A DNA stretch of 64,000 nt from CAYQQK01 sp964420065. GTDB lineage: Bacteria; Bacillota; Dethiobacteria; DTU022. The notes under the pieces were generated by a model. It was not told where the DNA came from and searched no databases. It saw only the letters and a program-made list of their open reading frames with translations. Location of the stretch: assembly GCA_964420065.1 (NCBI GenBank), contig CAYQQK010000001.1, positions 105,136 to 169,135 of the forward strand. Reading direction: 5' to 3'. The stretch's first letter is position 1; every line of letters begins with the position of its first letter. The translations under genes and the position numbers were made by a program. Below, one piece after another: positions 33,658 through 41,771 of the stretch.

Positions 33658-35262
33658 TTTTTTCAAATGCCACTGGCGGAGGTGAACAAGGACATAGGCA
33701 GCAAGGCAAAAATTCCAGAAGGCGGGAAAATAGTCACCCAGCAGGCGGTACGGGGTGGGGCGTCCGGTTAGATCCAACTCCACGGTAAAGATCTCCACCC
33801 GCTGTTTTCCCGAGCGCAATCGCTCCCGACCGCGGTAGTCGTAAGACACGGTGAGCCCGCTATTGGCGACCTGGGTCACTCCAAGGCCCATCTCCGCCGC
33901 CCGGATGGCGGCAACCTGAGCGTGCTGTTCCAGGGCCGTGGTTCCGCCGAACCAACCGTCATTGGTCAAGACGAAAAGGTGGCGCGCTCCTTTAATGGCG
34001 AAGCGGCGGGTGAGATCCCCAAAGTACGACTCAAAACAGACGACCCCGGCCAGGGGCAACCCTTTCACATTAAAAACAAACGTGTCCTCCCCGGCCCGGT
34101 AACATCCGAGGCGGAGATCAAGGTTCACAATAGAATTCAATGCTTTTTCCAGGGGGCAGTACTCGACGAAAGGGACCAGACGCTGCTTGTGATAGACTTT
34201 GAAACCGGGTTGATCGTGTTCGAGCAGGACAACAGAGTTGAAAAGTGATGCCCCGGTATCCAGGCGTGCTCCATAAAGCAAGTTGATCGATAGTTTCCGG
34301 GCCACTTCTTCCATCTCCCGTAAATGTGTCGGTTCCGGTCCACCCAGGTCGATCACGGTTTCCGGCCAGACTACCAGTTCTACCCCGGACGGCCCTTGCA
34401 CCGCTTGCCGGGTCAGAGACAGGTAACGGTGCAGGATGGGCTCTTTTCCGGAGTGCTCCAGTATCTCTTCCGGGGCGGTATTGCCCTGGATCAGGGTGGT
34501 CCGCAGTGGCGGTTCTGCCGTGGAGGCGATCCAAACTTCAGGCAAAAGCAACCCGGCGGCGAGCAGCAGCCCCCATATGCCAAAGGCGAGCCCGGCTGAC
34601 CGGCCGCGCAATTTTCTTTGCAGAAACAGGACGGTCAGTGTTTGGATGGCAACCATAAGGAAAGGCAGCCCCCAGTAGCCGTAACAGGCGGCCAGGTTGA
34701 GTACGGGCGGGTAACGCCATTGGGTATAGCCCAGAAAACCGGCGGTATATCCCAGGAAACCGAGGGAACGCAGGTATTCCATGGCCAGCCAAAGGGACGG
34801 AATCAGCCATGCCAGGGTAAGGGGCCGGGCTCGCCTGGCCAGACTGACGGCCAGGGCAAAAAAAGCATAGAAAAGACAGAGGGCAAAGATGAGTCCGGAG
34901 GCGGTGAGCAAGGCAAGACCCGCGGTGAGGTAGGTAAAAAAGAGCTTGACCAGGTAGTAATTGAGGTAGAGGTGCAGGGGCAGACCGAACAAAAATCCTC
35001 CGGCCAGGGCTTGCCGGGGTGGAACCTGCAAGCTAAACCAAAGCAAAGGGACCGGGGCCAGCCAGGCCAGCCAGCCCTGCTCAAAGTGGGGAAAGGCGCC
35101 GAGAAGCAGCAGCCCCGAAACGAGGGGAAGCAACCAGTGGAACCGGCTGCAACCCTTTCCAGGTAATGCTGCCCGGGTGGTTTTATCCCTATCCCGGAAG
35201 GGCTTACGCCGCTTTTTACCGGGTGATTTGACGAACACAGGCCTCTTCTTTTCCAAATGCAT
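33631..35262 (-). CDS. lnt: apolipoprotein N-acyltransferase
   Basis: Lnt adds the third acyl chain to the N-terminal cysteine of lipoproteins. The 543-residue protein has a very basic N-terminus of about 40 residues, then membrane helices (six or more, about 45-240), then a nitrilase-type domain. The catalytic residues are visible: Glu in WPETVIDLG, Lys in YHKQRLVPFVEY and Cys in GVVCFESYFGD. Lnt is typical of diderm bacteria and rarer in Firmicutes, which often use Lit or Lns enzymes instead. It is convergent with and overlaps mobA by 27 bases. Confidence 0.92.
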   Translation of the reverse strand: MHLEKKRPVFVKSPGKKRRKPFRDRDKTTRAALPGKGCSRFHWLLPLVSGLLLLGAFPHFEQGWLAWLAPVPLLWFSLQVPPRQALAGGFLFGLPLHLYLNYYLVKLFFTYLTAGLALLTASGLIFALCLFYAFFALAVSLARRARPLTLAWLIPSLWLAMEYLRSLGFLGYTAGFLGYTQWRYPPVLNLAACYGYWGLPFLMVAIQTLTVLFLQRKLRGRSAGLAFGIWGLLLAAGLLLPEVWIASTAEPPLRTTLIQGNTAPEEILEHSGKEPILHRYLSLTRQAVQGPSGVELVVWPETVIDLGGPEPTHLREMEEVARKLSINLLYGARLDTGASLFNSVVLLEHDQPGFKVYHKQRLVPFVEYCPLEKALNSIVNLDLRLGCYRAGEDTFVFNVKGLPLAGVVCFESYFGDLTRRFAIKGARHLFVLTNDGWFGGTTALEQHAQVAAIRAAEMGLGVTQVANSGLTVSYDYRGRERLRSGKQRVEIFTVELDLTGRPTPYRLLGDYFPAFWNFCLAAYVLVHLRQWHLKKSGKVRKGV

Positions 35263-35534
35263 GTCTCCAGTTTAACATAACTGTCCTTCAAACCATAACC
35301 CGTGTTTCAGGGCGATCAAATTTTGCCGGGTGCCCGGTAAAAAAAGGACCGGTTCCGGGCCGTAACCGGCGCAGCTTTCTCGGCGCAAATGGTGGCACCA
35401 ACCAATAATTCGCCGTCACCGGGGGTTTATGGTATTCTTATGTTGGTTGTGATCAACAGGCGGGCTGCGTTCCCACTCCCGCCCGGTCGACCGACAACAC
35501 TTGAAGACCATCGGTTTTCTTTGGGGGGGCAAAA
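35263..35534. other. 272-base region between divergent lnt and transketolase genes
   Basis: Promoters for both genes must lie here. A candidate -10 for the transketolase (TATTCT, about 35433-35438) is seen without a clear -35. A GC hairpin (GGCGGG/CCCGCC) follows in the probable leader near 35459-35484. No known riboswitch or T-box motif is recognised. Confidence 0.35.
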
Positions 35535-37538
35535 ATGCACAATATTGATGCACTTACCGTGAACACCATTCGTTTTCTGGCCGTGGATGCAATCGAAGCG
35601 GCCCAGTCCGGCCACCCCGGCCTGCCCATGGGTGGGGCCGCCGCGGCTTACGCCCTCTGGTCGCGCCATTTGAAACATAGCCCACGCTGTCCGCGCTGGC
35701 CCGATCGGGATCGGTTTGTACTTTCGGCCGGTCACGGTTCGATGTTGCTCTATGCCCTTTTGCACCTGTTCGGTTATGACCTGTCGCTGGAAGAGATCCG
35801 CAACTTTCGCCAGTGGGGCAGCCGTACCCCCGGCCATCCCGAGTACGGCTGCACTCCCGGGGTGGAGACCACCACCGGCCCCCTGGGGCAGGGCTTTGCC
35901 AATGCGGTCGGACTGGCCATCGCCGAGCGGCGCCTGGCGGCGGAATTCAACCGCCCCGGCTTCCCGGTGGTGGATCATTATACCTATGTTTTTGTCGGGG
36001 ACGGGTGTCTGATGGAGGGGGTAACCGCGGAGGCCTCTTCCCTGGCCGGTCACCTGAAACTGGATCGGTTGATCTGCCTTTACGACGATAACCGCATTAC
36101 CATCGACGGCGGCACCGGGATCACCTTCACCGAGGATGTCGGGCGGCGTTACGAGGCCTACGGCTGGCAGGTATTGCAGGTAACCGACGGGCAGGACCCG
36201 GAAGCGGTTGCCGGGGCCATAGCTGCCGCCAGGGCGGAAAAAGGGCGGCCGTCTTTGATCATGGTGCGCACCGAGATCGGTTACGGCAGCCCGGGCAAGC
36301 AGGGTACCGCGGCGGCCCACGGTGCCCCGCTCGGAGCCGATGAAGTGCGCCGGGCCAAGGAAAACCTGGGCTGGCCGCTGGAGCCCGCCTTTTTCGTTCC
36401 ACCGGAAGTGCGGGCCGGCCTTGAAGCCCAGCTTCACGCCCTTGAACGGCGCCGGGAAGGGTGGGAAAAGCTCATAACCGCCTATCGCCGTGCCCATCCC
36501 GACCTGGCGGAACGCTGGGACCGCTGGCATAGCCGGGTGCTGCCCCCGGAACTGGCGGAGGATCCCGATTTATGGCAGCTCGAAAATGCGGCGGCTACAC
36601 GAACCGTGGCGGGGCAGGTGATGCAGGTCCTGGTACGGCACCTGCCCAACTTGATCGGCGGTTCGGCCGATCTCAACGCTTCCACCAAAACCTACCTGCA
36701 TGGCCGGGGTGATTTCCAGGCGGGTACACCCGGCGGGAACAACCTCCACTTCGGGGTGCGCGAGCACGCCATGGCTGCCATCCTTTCAGGGCTGGCCCTG
36801 CATGGCGGTTTGCGCCCCTTCGGTTCCACCTTTCTCGTTTTCTATGATTACATGAAGCCCGCCGTGCGCCTGGCGGCGATGATGGGTTTGCCGGTGGTTT
36901 ATATCTTTACCCACGACAGTATCGCCGTGGGCGAAGATGGGCCGACCCACCAGCCGCTGGAGCAGTTGGGCCACCTTCGTTCTGTCCCCAACTTGCATGT
37001 GCTGCGCCCGGCCGACGGCCGGGAGACGGTGGCGGCCTGGCTGCACGCCATCGGTCGAACCGAAGGGCCGACCGCGCTGATCCTGACCCGCCAAAACCTG
37101 CCTTTATTGCCGGGCTCCGGTCCCGGGGCGTCCCGGGGGGGGTATGTGATCGCTTCCGAGCGGGGGGAAAATCCGGAACTGATCCTGATGGCCGGCGGTT
37201 CCGAGGTGATGCTGGCACTGGAAGCCCGGGAGCTGCTCCGGGAAAAAGGGATCGATGTCCGGGTGGTGAGCATGGTTAGCCGGGAGCTGTTCCGGAACCA
37301 GAAAAGATCGTACCGGGAGGAGGTCCTTCCCCCTGCAGTAACCAAACGTCTTGCGGTTGAGGCGGCCTTGCCCTGGGGATGGGAGGCCCTGACCGGGCCT
37401 GCCGGGGATGTGGTCGCCCTGGCCGGGTTCGGTGCTTCGGCACCGGGGGAAGTGCTTCTGGAAAAAGCGGGCTTGACTGCGGCAAATGTGGCCGGGCGGG
37501 CCCTTCAACTCCTTGGTGTCGGACAGACCCGGGATTGA
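35535..37538 (+). CDS. tkt: transketolase
   Basis: Transketolase moves two-carbon units between sugar phosphates in the non-oxidative pentose phosphate pathway, using thiamine diphosphate. The 667-residue full-length protein has FVLSAGHGSMLLYALLHL, the TPP motif GDGCLMEGVTAEA to DDNRITIDG, the FGVREHAMAAILSG catalytic segment, and HDSIAVGEDGPTHQPLEQL. ATG at 35535 follows GGGGGGGC. It appears to be a single gene; many Clostridia encode split transketolases, so the one-chain form is worth noting. Confidence 0.96.
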   Translation: MHNIDALTVNTIRFLAVDAIEAAQSGHPGLPMGGAAAAYALWSRHLKHSPRCPRWPDRDRFVLSAGHGSMLLYALLHLFGYDLSLEEIRNFRQWGSRTPGHPEYGCTPGVETTTGPLGQGFANAVGLAIAERRLAAEFNRPGFPVVDHYTYVFVGDGCLMEGVTAEASSLAGHLKLDRLICLYDDNRITIDGGTGITFTEDVGRRYEAYGWQVLQVTDGQDPEAVAGAIAAARAEKGRPSLIMVRTEIGYGSPGKQGTAAAHGAPLGADEVRRAKENLGWPLEPAFFVPPEVRAGLEAQLHALERRREGWEKLITAYRRAHPDLAERWDRWHSRVLPPELAEDPDLWQLENAAATRTVAGQVMQVLVRHLPNLIGGSADLNASTKTYLHGRGDFQAGTPGGNNLHFGVREHAMAAILSGLALHGGLRPFGSTFLVFYDYMKPAVRLAAMMGLPVVYIFTHDSIAVGEDGPTHQPLEQLGHLRSVPNLHVLRPADGRETVAAWLHAIGRTEGPTALILTRQNLPLLPGSGPGASRGGYVIASERGENPELILMAGGSEVMLALEARELLREKGIDVRVVSMVSRELFRNQKRSYREEVLPPAVTKRLAVEAALPWGWEALTGPAGDVVALAGFGASAPGEVLLEKAGLTAANVAGRALQLLGVGQTRD

Positions 37539-37655
37539 ACATGACAAACCATGATCTGCTTCTGCTATTTCTCATCGTCTGTCCTTCTTTAAAGAGGAAT
37601 ATTACGGTAGCGTTTAGAAATGAACAGATATTACAATTAAGGAGCTGATCAAGAA

Positions 37656-37952
37656 ATGGATTATCAGCAGATGCCCCCCTCACCTCCACCCCAGACCATA
37701 CCCAATTACCTTGTCCAAGCGATCCTGGTAACCATCTTCTGTTGCCTGCCCTTTGGCATTGTGGCCATTGTTTATGCATCACAGGTGAATTCGGCTCTTG
37801 CCGCCGGTAATTATCAGGAGGCCACGGAAGCATCGAACAAGGCCCGCACCTGGTCCCTTGTCGCTCTGATCGTAGGTTTGGCCGGTGTCCTACTAACGAT
37901 TCTCTTTTCAGTTCTGGGTCTGATGCCGTTTCTCTTTGACAACATGTTGTGA
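37656..37952 (+). CDS. CD225/dispanin family membrane protein
   Basis: The 98-residue protein has a proline-rich N-terminus (MPPSPPPQTIPNYLVQ), a first membrane segment carrying a double cysteine (AILVTIFCCLPFGIVAIVY), and a polar loop with the family pattern ASQVNSALAAGNYQEATEAS. It then has ARTWSL and a second hydrophobic segment. This is the CD225 layout shared with animal IFITM proteins and many small bacterial proteins of unknown function. ATG at 37656 follows AAGGAG. It is probably monocistronic. Confidence 0.85.
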   Translation: MDYQQMPPSPPPQTIPNYLVQAILVTIFCCLPFGIVAIVYASQVNSALAAGNYQEATEASNKARTWSLVALIVGLAGVLLTILFSVLGLMPFLFDNML

Positions 37953-38144
37953 TGGCAGTAGTCCGGGCGGGCTTGTGACGGCATGATCTCGCGCAAGCTT
38001 GACGTTGTCCCGGCAACATGAGGACGGACCTTTTTTCGGAAAAAGTCAATGTTCTGGCACAAGGTGCACCCCTTTGACTATTTGCCGTGTTCCCTGCCAT
38101 GATCATTATTTCTTTGGGGCAAACTAAATCAAAGGAGTGTTACC

Positions 38145-39920
38145 ATGAAAAAGATCGCCTTGATCGAACCGTGCGGCAGCGCCAACCATGTCTTTAGCAG
38201 CGTCCGCATGCCCCGTCTCGGTTTACCCTTGCTGGGTACCATTTTGCACAATGCCGGTTATACGGTCTCTTTGCATACCGGGAAAAGTACCGCCCTGCCC
38301 TGGACGAAAATTCTCGGGAGTGATCTGGTCGGTATTTCCACCACATCTTCCACCAGCAGCGAGGCTTATCGCATCGCGGGCTATCTGCGCACGCACCGCA
38401 TCCCGGTTGTTATCGGCGGCATTCATGCTACTTTTTACCCCGAGGAAGCTTTGAACTACGCCGATTATGTCGTGCGGGGCGAAGCCGATCACACATTTTT
38501 GGAACTGGTCCGGGCAATTCTGGACAAGGGGCATCCGGGGGCGGTGCCCGGGGTCTCCTTCCGGGATGGAGAAACCTTTATCCATAACCCGCTTCCGGAA
38601 CACCCGGTAAACCTGGATGATCTTCCCGCTCCCGATTTTTCCCTCTACGGACCGCGCCCCCCGTTTCGTTCCGTTCCGGTGATGACCTCCCGTGGTTGTC
38701 CCTACAACTGTATTTTTTGCAGCGTCACGGCCATGTTCGGCCGTCGTTACCGTTTCCGCTCGACCGATCTGGTGCTGGAGGAGCTGGCTCGTTATCATGG
38801 ACGCCCGGTTTTCTTTTGTGATGATAACTTTACCGCCAATGCGCGGCGCAGCAAGGAGCTGCTGCGGGGCCTGCTCGATCACGAGATCAGGCTGGGCGGT
38901 TGGGGCGCCCAGGTTCGGGTGGAAGTGGCGCGGGATGCGGAAATGATGGAGCTTCTGCAGCGTGCCGGTTGTCGGATCCTTTACGTCGGGCTGGAGTCGA
39001 TCAACCCGGCCACCCTGGAGTCCTATAACAAGGGGCAAACCGTGGAAGATGTCCGTTACTTTGTCGAACGTTGTCACGATTACCGGATGCGGGTGCATGG
39101 CATGTTTGTTTTCGGGGGCGAAGAGGACACGGTAGAGATCATGCCCCGGACAGCCGATTTTGCCCTGCAGTCGCGTATCGACAGTGTTCAGTTTGCCACC
39201 TTGACCCCCCTTCCGGGGACTCCCCTGTTTGAACAGTTGGATCGGGAACAACGCATATTTACCTACAACTGGGATCTTTATGATGGGCTTCATGCCGTCT
39301 TCCAGCCCCATGGCATGTCCGCAAAGCAGCTTCAGAACGGCTCGATTACCGCCATGAAGCGTTTTTACGGCCTCAGGCATCTCTTCCAAAACGTCCGCCT
39401 GACCGGATGGGGTTCCGTCTTTTACCGGGGTGTCGGCTGCTGGCTGGTGCATCGTTTTGCACAGCACAACCGTTGGTACCAACGGGCCTTGCCGGTGCTG
39501 GAAACCTCCGGTTCCTATCCGGTACCGTTATTGTTCCGCCGGGTGGCGGCGGTGGGCAGGGTGAAGGGATCCGCCTTGATTCCGCGGCCCGGTTCTCCTT
39601 TACGTATCTATATTACCGAGAGAAAAGGGGTACTCTACCTGCGTTTGAAAGGATTGCTTGATCGGCCGTCTTTACGGGAGCTGAGTCGCACGATGGCGCG
39701 GTTGCTTCCGGGGCGTTCCTTCCATGTCGTGATCAACGCGCGCAGCCTTTCTTTCGCTTCGGATAAGGTCGGACAGTCCTTTTCGGCCTACCTGGAACGT
39801 TTGGGGGATCGGGTACGTCGCTTGCAGGTGGTGGCCCGGATCGGGCAGGGACTGCCCTTTTTACGCAGGCGATCCGGCCTGCGCCTGCCCCGTTTCGAAT
39901 TGATACTTGAACGTCAATGA
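38145..39920 (+). CDS. B12-binding-type radical SAM protein with STAS-like C-terminal domain
   Basis: The 591-residue protein has an N-terminal cobalamin-binding-like domain (about 1-150; RMPRLGLPLLGTILHNAGY, GGIHATFYPEEAL). A radical SAM core follows with cluster ligands Cys185, Cys189 and Cys192 (SRGCPYNCIFCSV) and later PLPGTPLFEQL. After residue 485 there is an added segment of about 75 residues (VLYLRLKGLLDRPSLREL, then FHVVINARSLSFASDKVG) whose strand-helix pattern recalls STAS domains, then a basic tail. The substrate is unknown; relatives act in lipid, cofactor or natural-product chemistry. ATG at 38145 follows AAAGGAG. Confidence 0.8.
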   Translation: MKKIALIEPCGSANHVFSSVRMPRLGLPLLGTILHNAGYTVSLHTGKSTALPWTKILGSDLVGISTTSSTSSEAYRIAGYLRTHRIPVVIGGIHATFYPEEALNYADYVVRGEADHTFLELVRAILDKGHPGAVPGVSFRDGETFIHNPLPEHPVNLDDLPAPDFSLYGPRPPFRSVPVMTSRGCPYNCIFCSVTAMFGRRYRFRSTDLVLEELARYHGRPVFFCDDNFTANARRSKELLRGLLDHEIRLGGWGAQVRVEVARDAEMMELLQRAGCRILYVGLESINPATLESYNKGQTVEDVRYFVERCHDYRMRVHGMFVFGGEEDTVEIMPRTADFALQSRIDSVQFATLTPLPGTPLFEQLDREQRIFTYNWDLYDGLHAVFQPHGMSAKQLQNGSITAMKRFYGLRHLFQNVRLTGWGSVFYRGVGCWLVHRFAQHNRWYQRALPVLETSGSYPVPLLFRRVAAVGRVKGSALIPRPGSPLRIYITERKGVLYLRLKGLLDRPSLRELSRTMARLLPGRSFHVVINARSLSFASDKVGQSFSAYLERLGDRVRRLQVVARIGQGLPFLRRRSGLRLPRFELILERQ

Positions 39921-39986
39921 AATAAAAGGCGGAATTCGTCAGGGCTGGTCGGGCGGGGGCAAGTTGAAGGAGGCGCACAGGGATGA

Positions 39987-41771
39987 TTACAACGGCGCCT
40001 TTTCCTTTCGTTTATCCAGCAGCAGTGCTCTTGGGGAATAAAGCTTGCGAGAAACGTAGCCGGTATGCAGGAGGCGGTGTGCTTCAGTACTGCCCGGATG
40101 TCCCAAAAATTTGGCGTAGATCTCCTTTACCGCAGGGTTTTCATGGGCTTTGCGGTATTTTTTGAGCCGGTCTTGCAAAAACAGCCCTTCAGCCCGCCCG
40201 GTGCGGTGGGACAGTTGTTCCGACCACTTGTTCGTTTCGATATAAATCGGCTGTCCCCCGCCGCCGACGCAGCCGCCCGGGCAGGCCATGACCTCGACAA
40301 AATGATACTCTTTTTCTCCTTTAAGGACCGCCTCGAGCAAACGCCGGGCCGCCCCGGTAGTCCGGGCCACGGCCACCTTGAGTAGGTGCTTTCCCATCCG
40401 GATCTCCGCATCTTTGTACTCGGCCGAACGGACCTCGGTAAATTCTACCTGCGGCAGTTCCTCCCCGGTCAGCCATTCATAAACCGTACGCAGGGCGGCC
40501 TCCATTACCCCCCCGGTCGAACCGAAGATCACCCCTGCTCCGCTGGCATAACCCAGGGGTGCGTCGAAGTCTTCCTGCGGCAGTTTGCGCAGGTCGATCC
40601 CGGCCTGGAAGAGCATCTGGGCGAATTCCCGGGTCGTCAGTTCGGCATCGACATCCCGGTAACCGCTGGCTTTCATCTCCGGTCGCAATAATTCGTACTT
40701 CTTGGAGGTACAGGGCATGATCGAAACACAGAAAATACGACCGGGATCGATCCCCGCCTTGCGGGCGTAATAGGTCTTGGCCAGAACACCAAAAATTTGC
40801 TGCGGCGACTTTACTTCGGATAAATTGTCGATGAATTGTGGGTAAAAACTTTCGCAGAAGCGGACCCAGCTCGGGCAGCATGAGGTAAATTGGGGGAAAG
40901 GGCCTCCGCCCTCGAGCCGTTCCAGAAGTTCGGTGGCCTCCTCCATCACGGTAATATCCGCGCCGACGCAGTCGTCAAAAACACGGTCGAAGCCGAGACG
41001 GCGCAGTGCCGCCACCATCTGCCCGGCGACCAGCGTACCGATGGGGTAACCAAATTCCTCACCGATGGTGGAGCGGATCGAGGGGGCGGTCTGGACGATC
41101 ACGTGCAGCCCCGGATCTCGCAGCGCTTCCCAGACGCGGGCGGTGGAATCCTGTTCCCGCAGTGCTCCCACCGGGCAAACGGTGATGCACTGACCGCAGT
41201 AGATGCACGGGGTTTCCATGAGCGAACCGTTGTAAGCCGGGCCGACGATGGCCTCGTAAGAGCGCTCGACCATACGGTAGATCCGTACCGCTTGCACATT
41301 TTCGCAGATGGCGATGCAGCGGCGGCAGCGGATACATTTGTCCGGCTCACGGACCACCGCCGGTGACAGATCATCTACCGGGAAATGGTTCCGACTGCCT
41401 TCCTGGTGCAGGTCCCGCACTCCGAAACGCTTGGTCAGCCGCTGCAGCTCGCAATTGAGATTTCGCTCACAGGTTAGACATTCAAAAGGATGATCCGAGA
41501 GGAGCAGCTCGAGCATCATTTTCCGGGCTGCCAGCACCTCCGGGGTGTTGGTATGGACCCGCATTCCTTCTTCGGCTGGTAAAACGCAAGAGGCGTCCAT
41601 GGTCGGGCGGCCTTCCACCTGGACCAGGCAGACCCGGCAAGCGGCGGGGGCGTTCAAGTCCTGCAAGTAACACAAGGTGGGGATATCCACTCCGGCCGCC
41701 CGGGCCGCTTCAAGGACGGTCGAGCCGTCGGGGACATCTATCTCCCGGTTATCGATCCGCAGTTTCGGCAT
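39987..41771 (-). CDS. hydA: [FeFe] hydrogenase catalytic subunit HydA
   Basis: This is the H-cluster subunit of a trimeric NAD- and ferredoxin-linked hydrogenase. From ATG at 41771 the 594-residue protein has a [2Fe-2S] domain (Cys34, 45, 48, 62), a His-Cys3 cluster (HPFECLTCERNLNC), and two [4Fe-4S] clusters (CIRCRRCIAIC and CIYCGQCITVCP). H-cluster motifs are FTSCCPSW, IMPCTSKK and MACPGGCVGGGGQP, all intact. GGGAGG precedes the start, which overlaps the end of hydB by 23 bases. A longer frame upstream only shadows hydB. The maturases HydEFG are not in the window. Confidence 0.96.
   Translation of the reverse strand: MPKLRIDNREIDVPDGSTVLEAARAAGVDIPTLCYLQDLNAPAACRVCLVQVEGRPTMDASCVLPAEEGMRVHTNTPEVLAARKMMLELLLSDHPFECLTCERNLNCELQRLTKRFGVRDLHQEGSRNHFPVDDLSPAVVREPDKCIRCRRCIAICENVQAVRIYRMVERSYEAIVGPAYNGSLMETPCIYCGQCITVCPVGALREQDSTARVWEALRDPGLHVIVQTAPSIRSTIGEEFGYPIGTLVAGQMVAALRRLGFDRVFDDCVGADITVMEEATELLERLEGGGPFPQFTSCCPSWVRFCESFYPQFIDNLSEVKSPQQIFGVLAKTYYARKAGIDPGRIFCVSIMPCTSKKYELLRPEMKASGYRDVDAELTTREFAQMLFQAGIDLRKLPQEDFDAPLGYASGAGVIFGSTGGVMEAALRTVYEWLTGEELPQVEFTEVRSAEYKDAEIRMGKHLLKVAVARTTGAARRLLEAVLKGEKEYHFVEVMACPGGCVGGGGQPIYIETNKWSEQLSHRTGRAEGLFLQDRLKKYRKAHENPAVKEIYAKFLGHPGSTEAHRLLHTGYVSRKLYSPRALLLDKRKEKAPL

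Noticed and set aside
38223..39482. 419-codon antisense frame opposite the radical SAM gene
   Set aside because: It lacks any family motif and exists because of GC-rich codon use on the coding strand.
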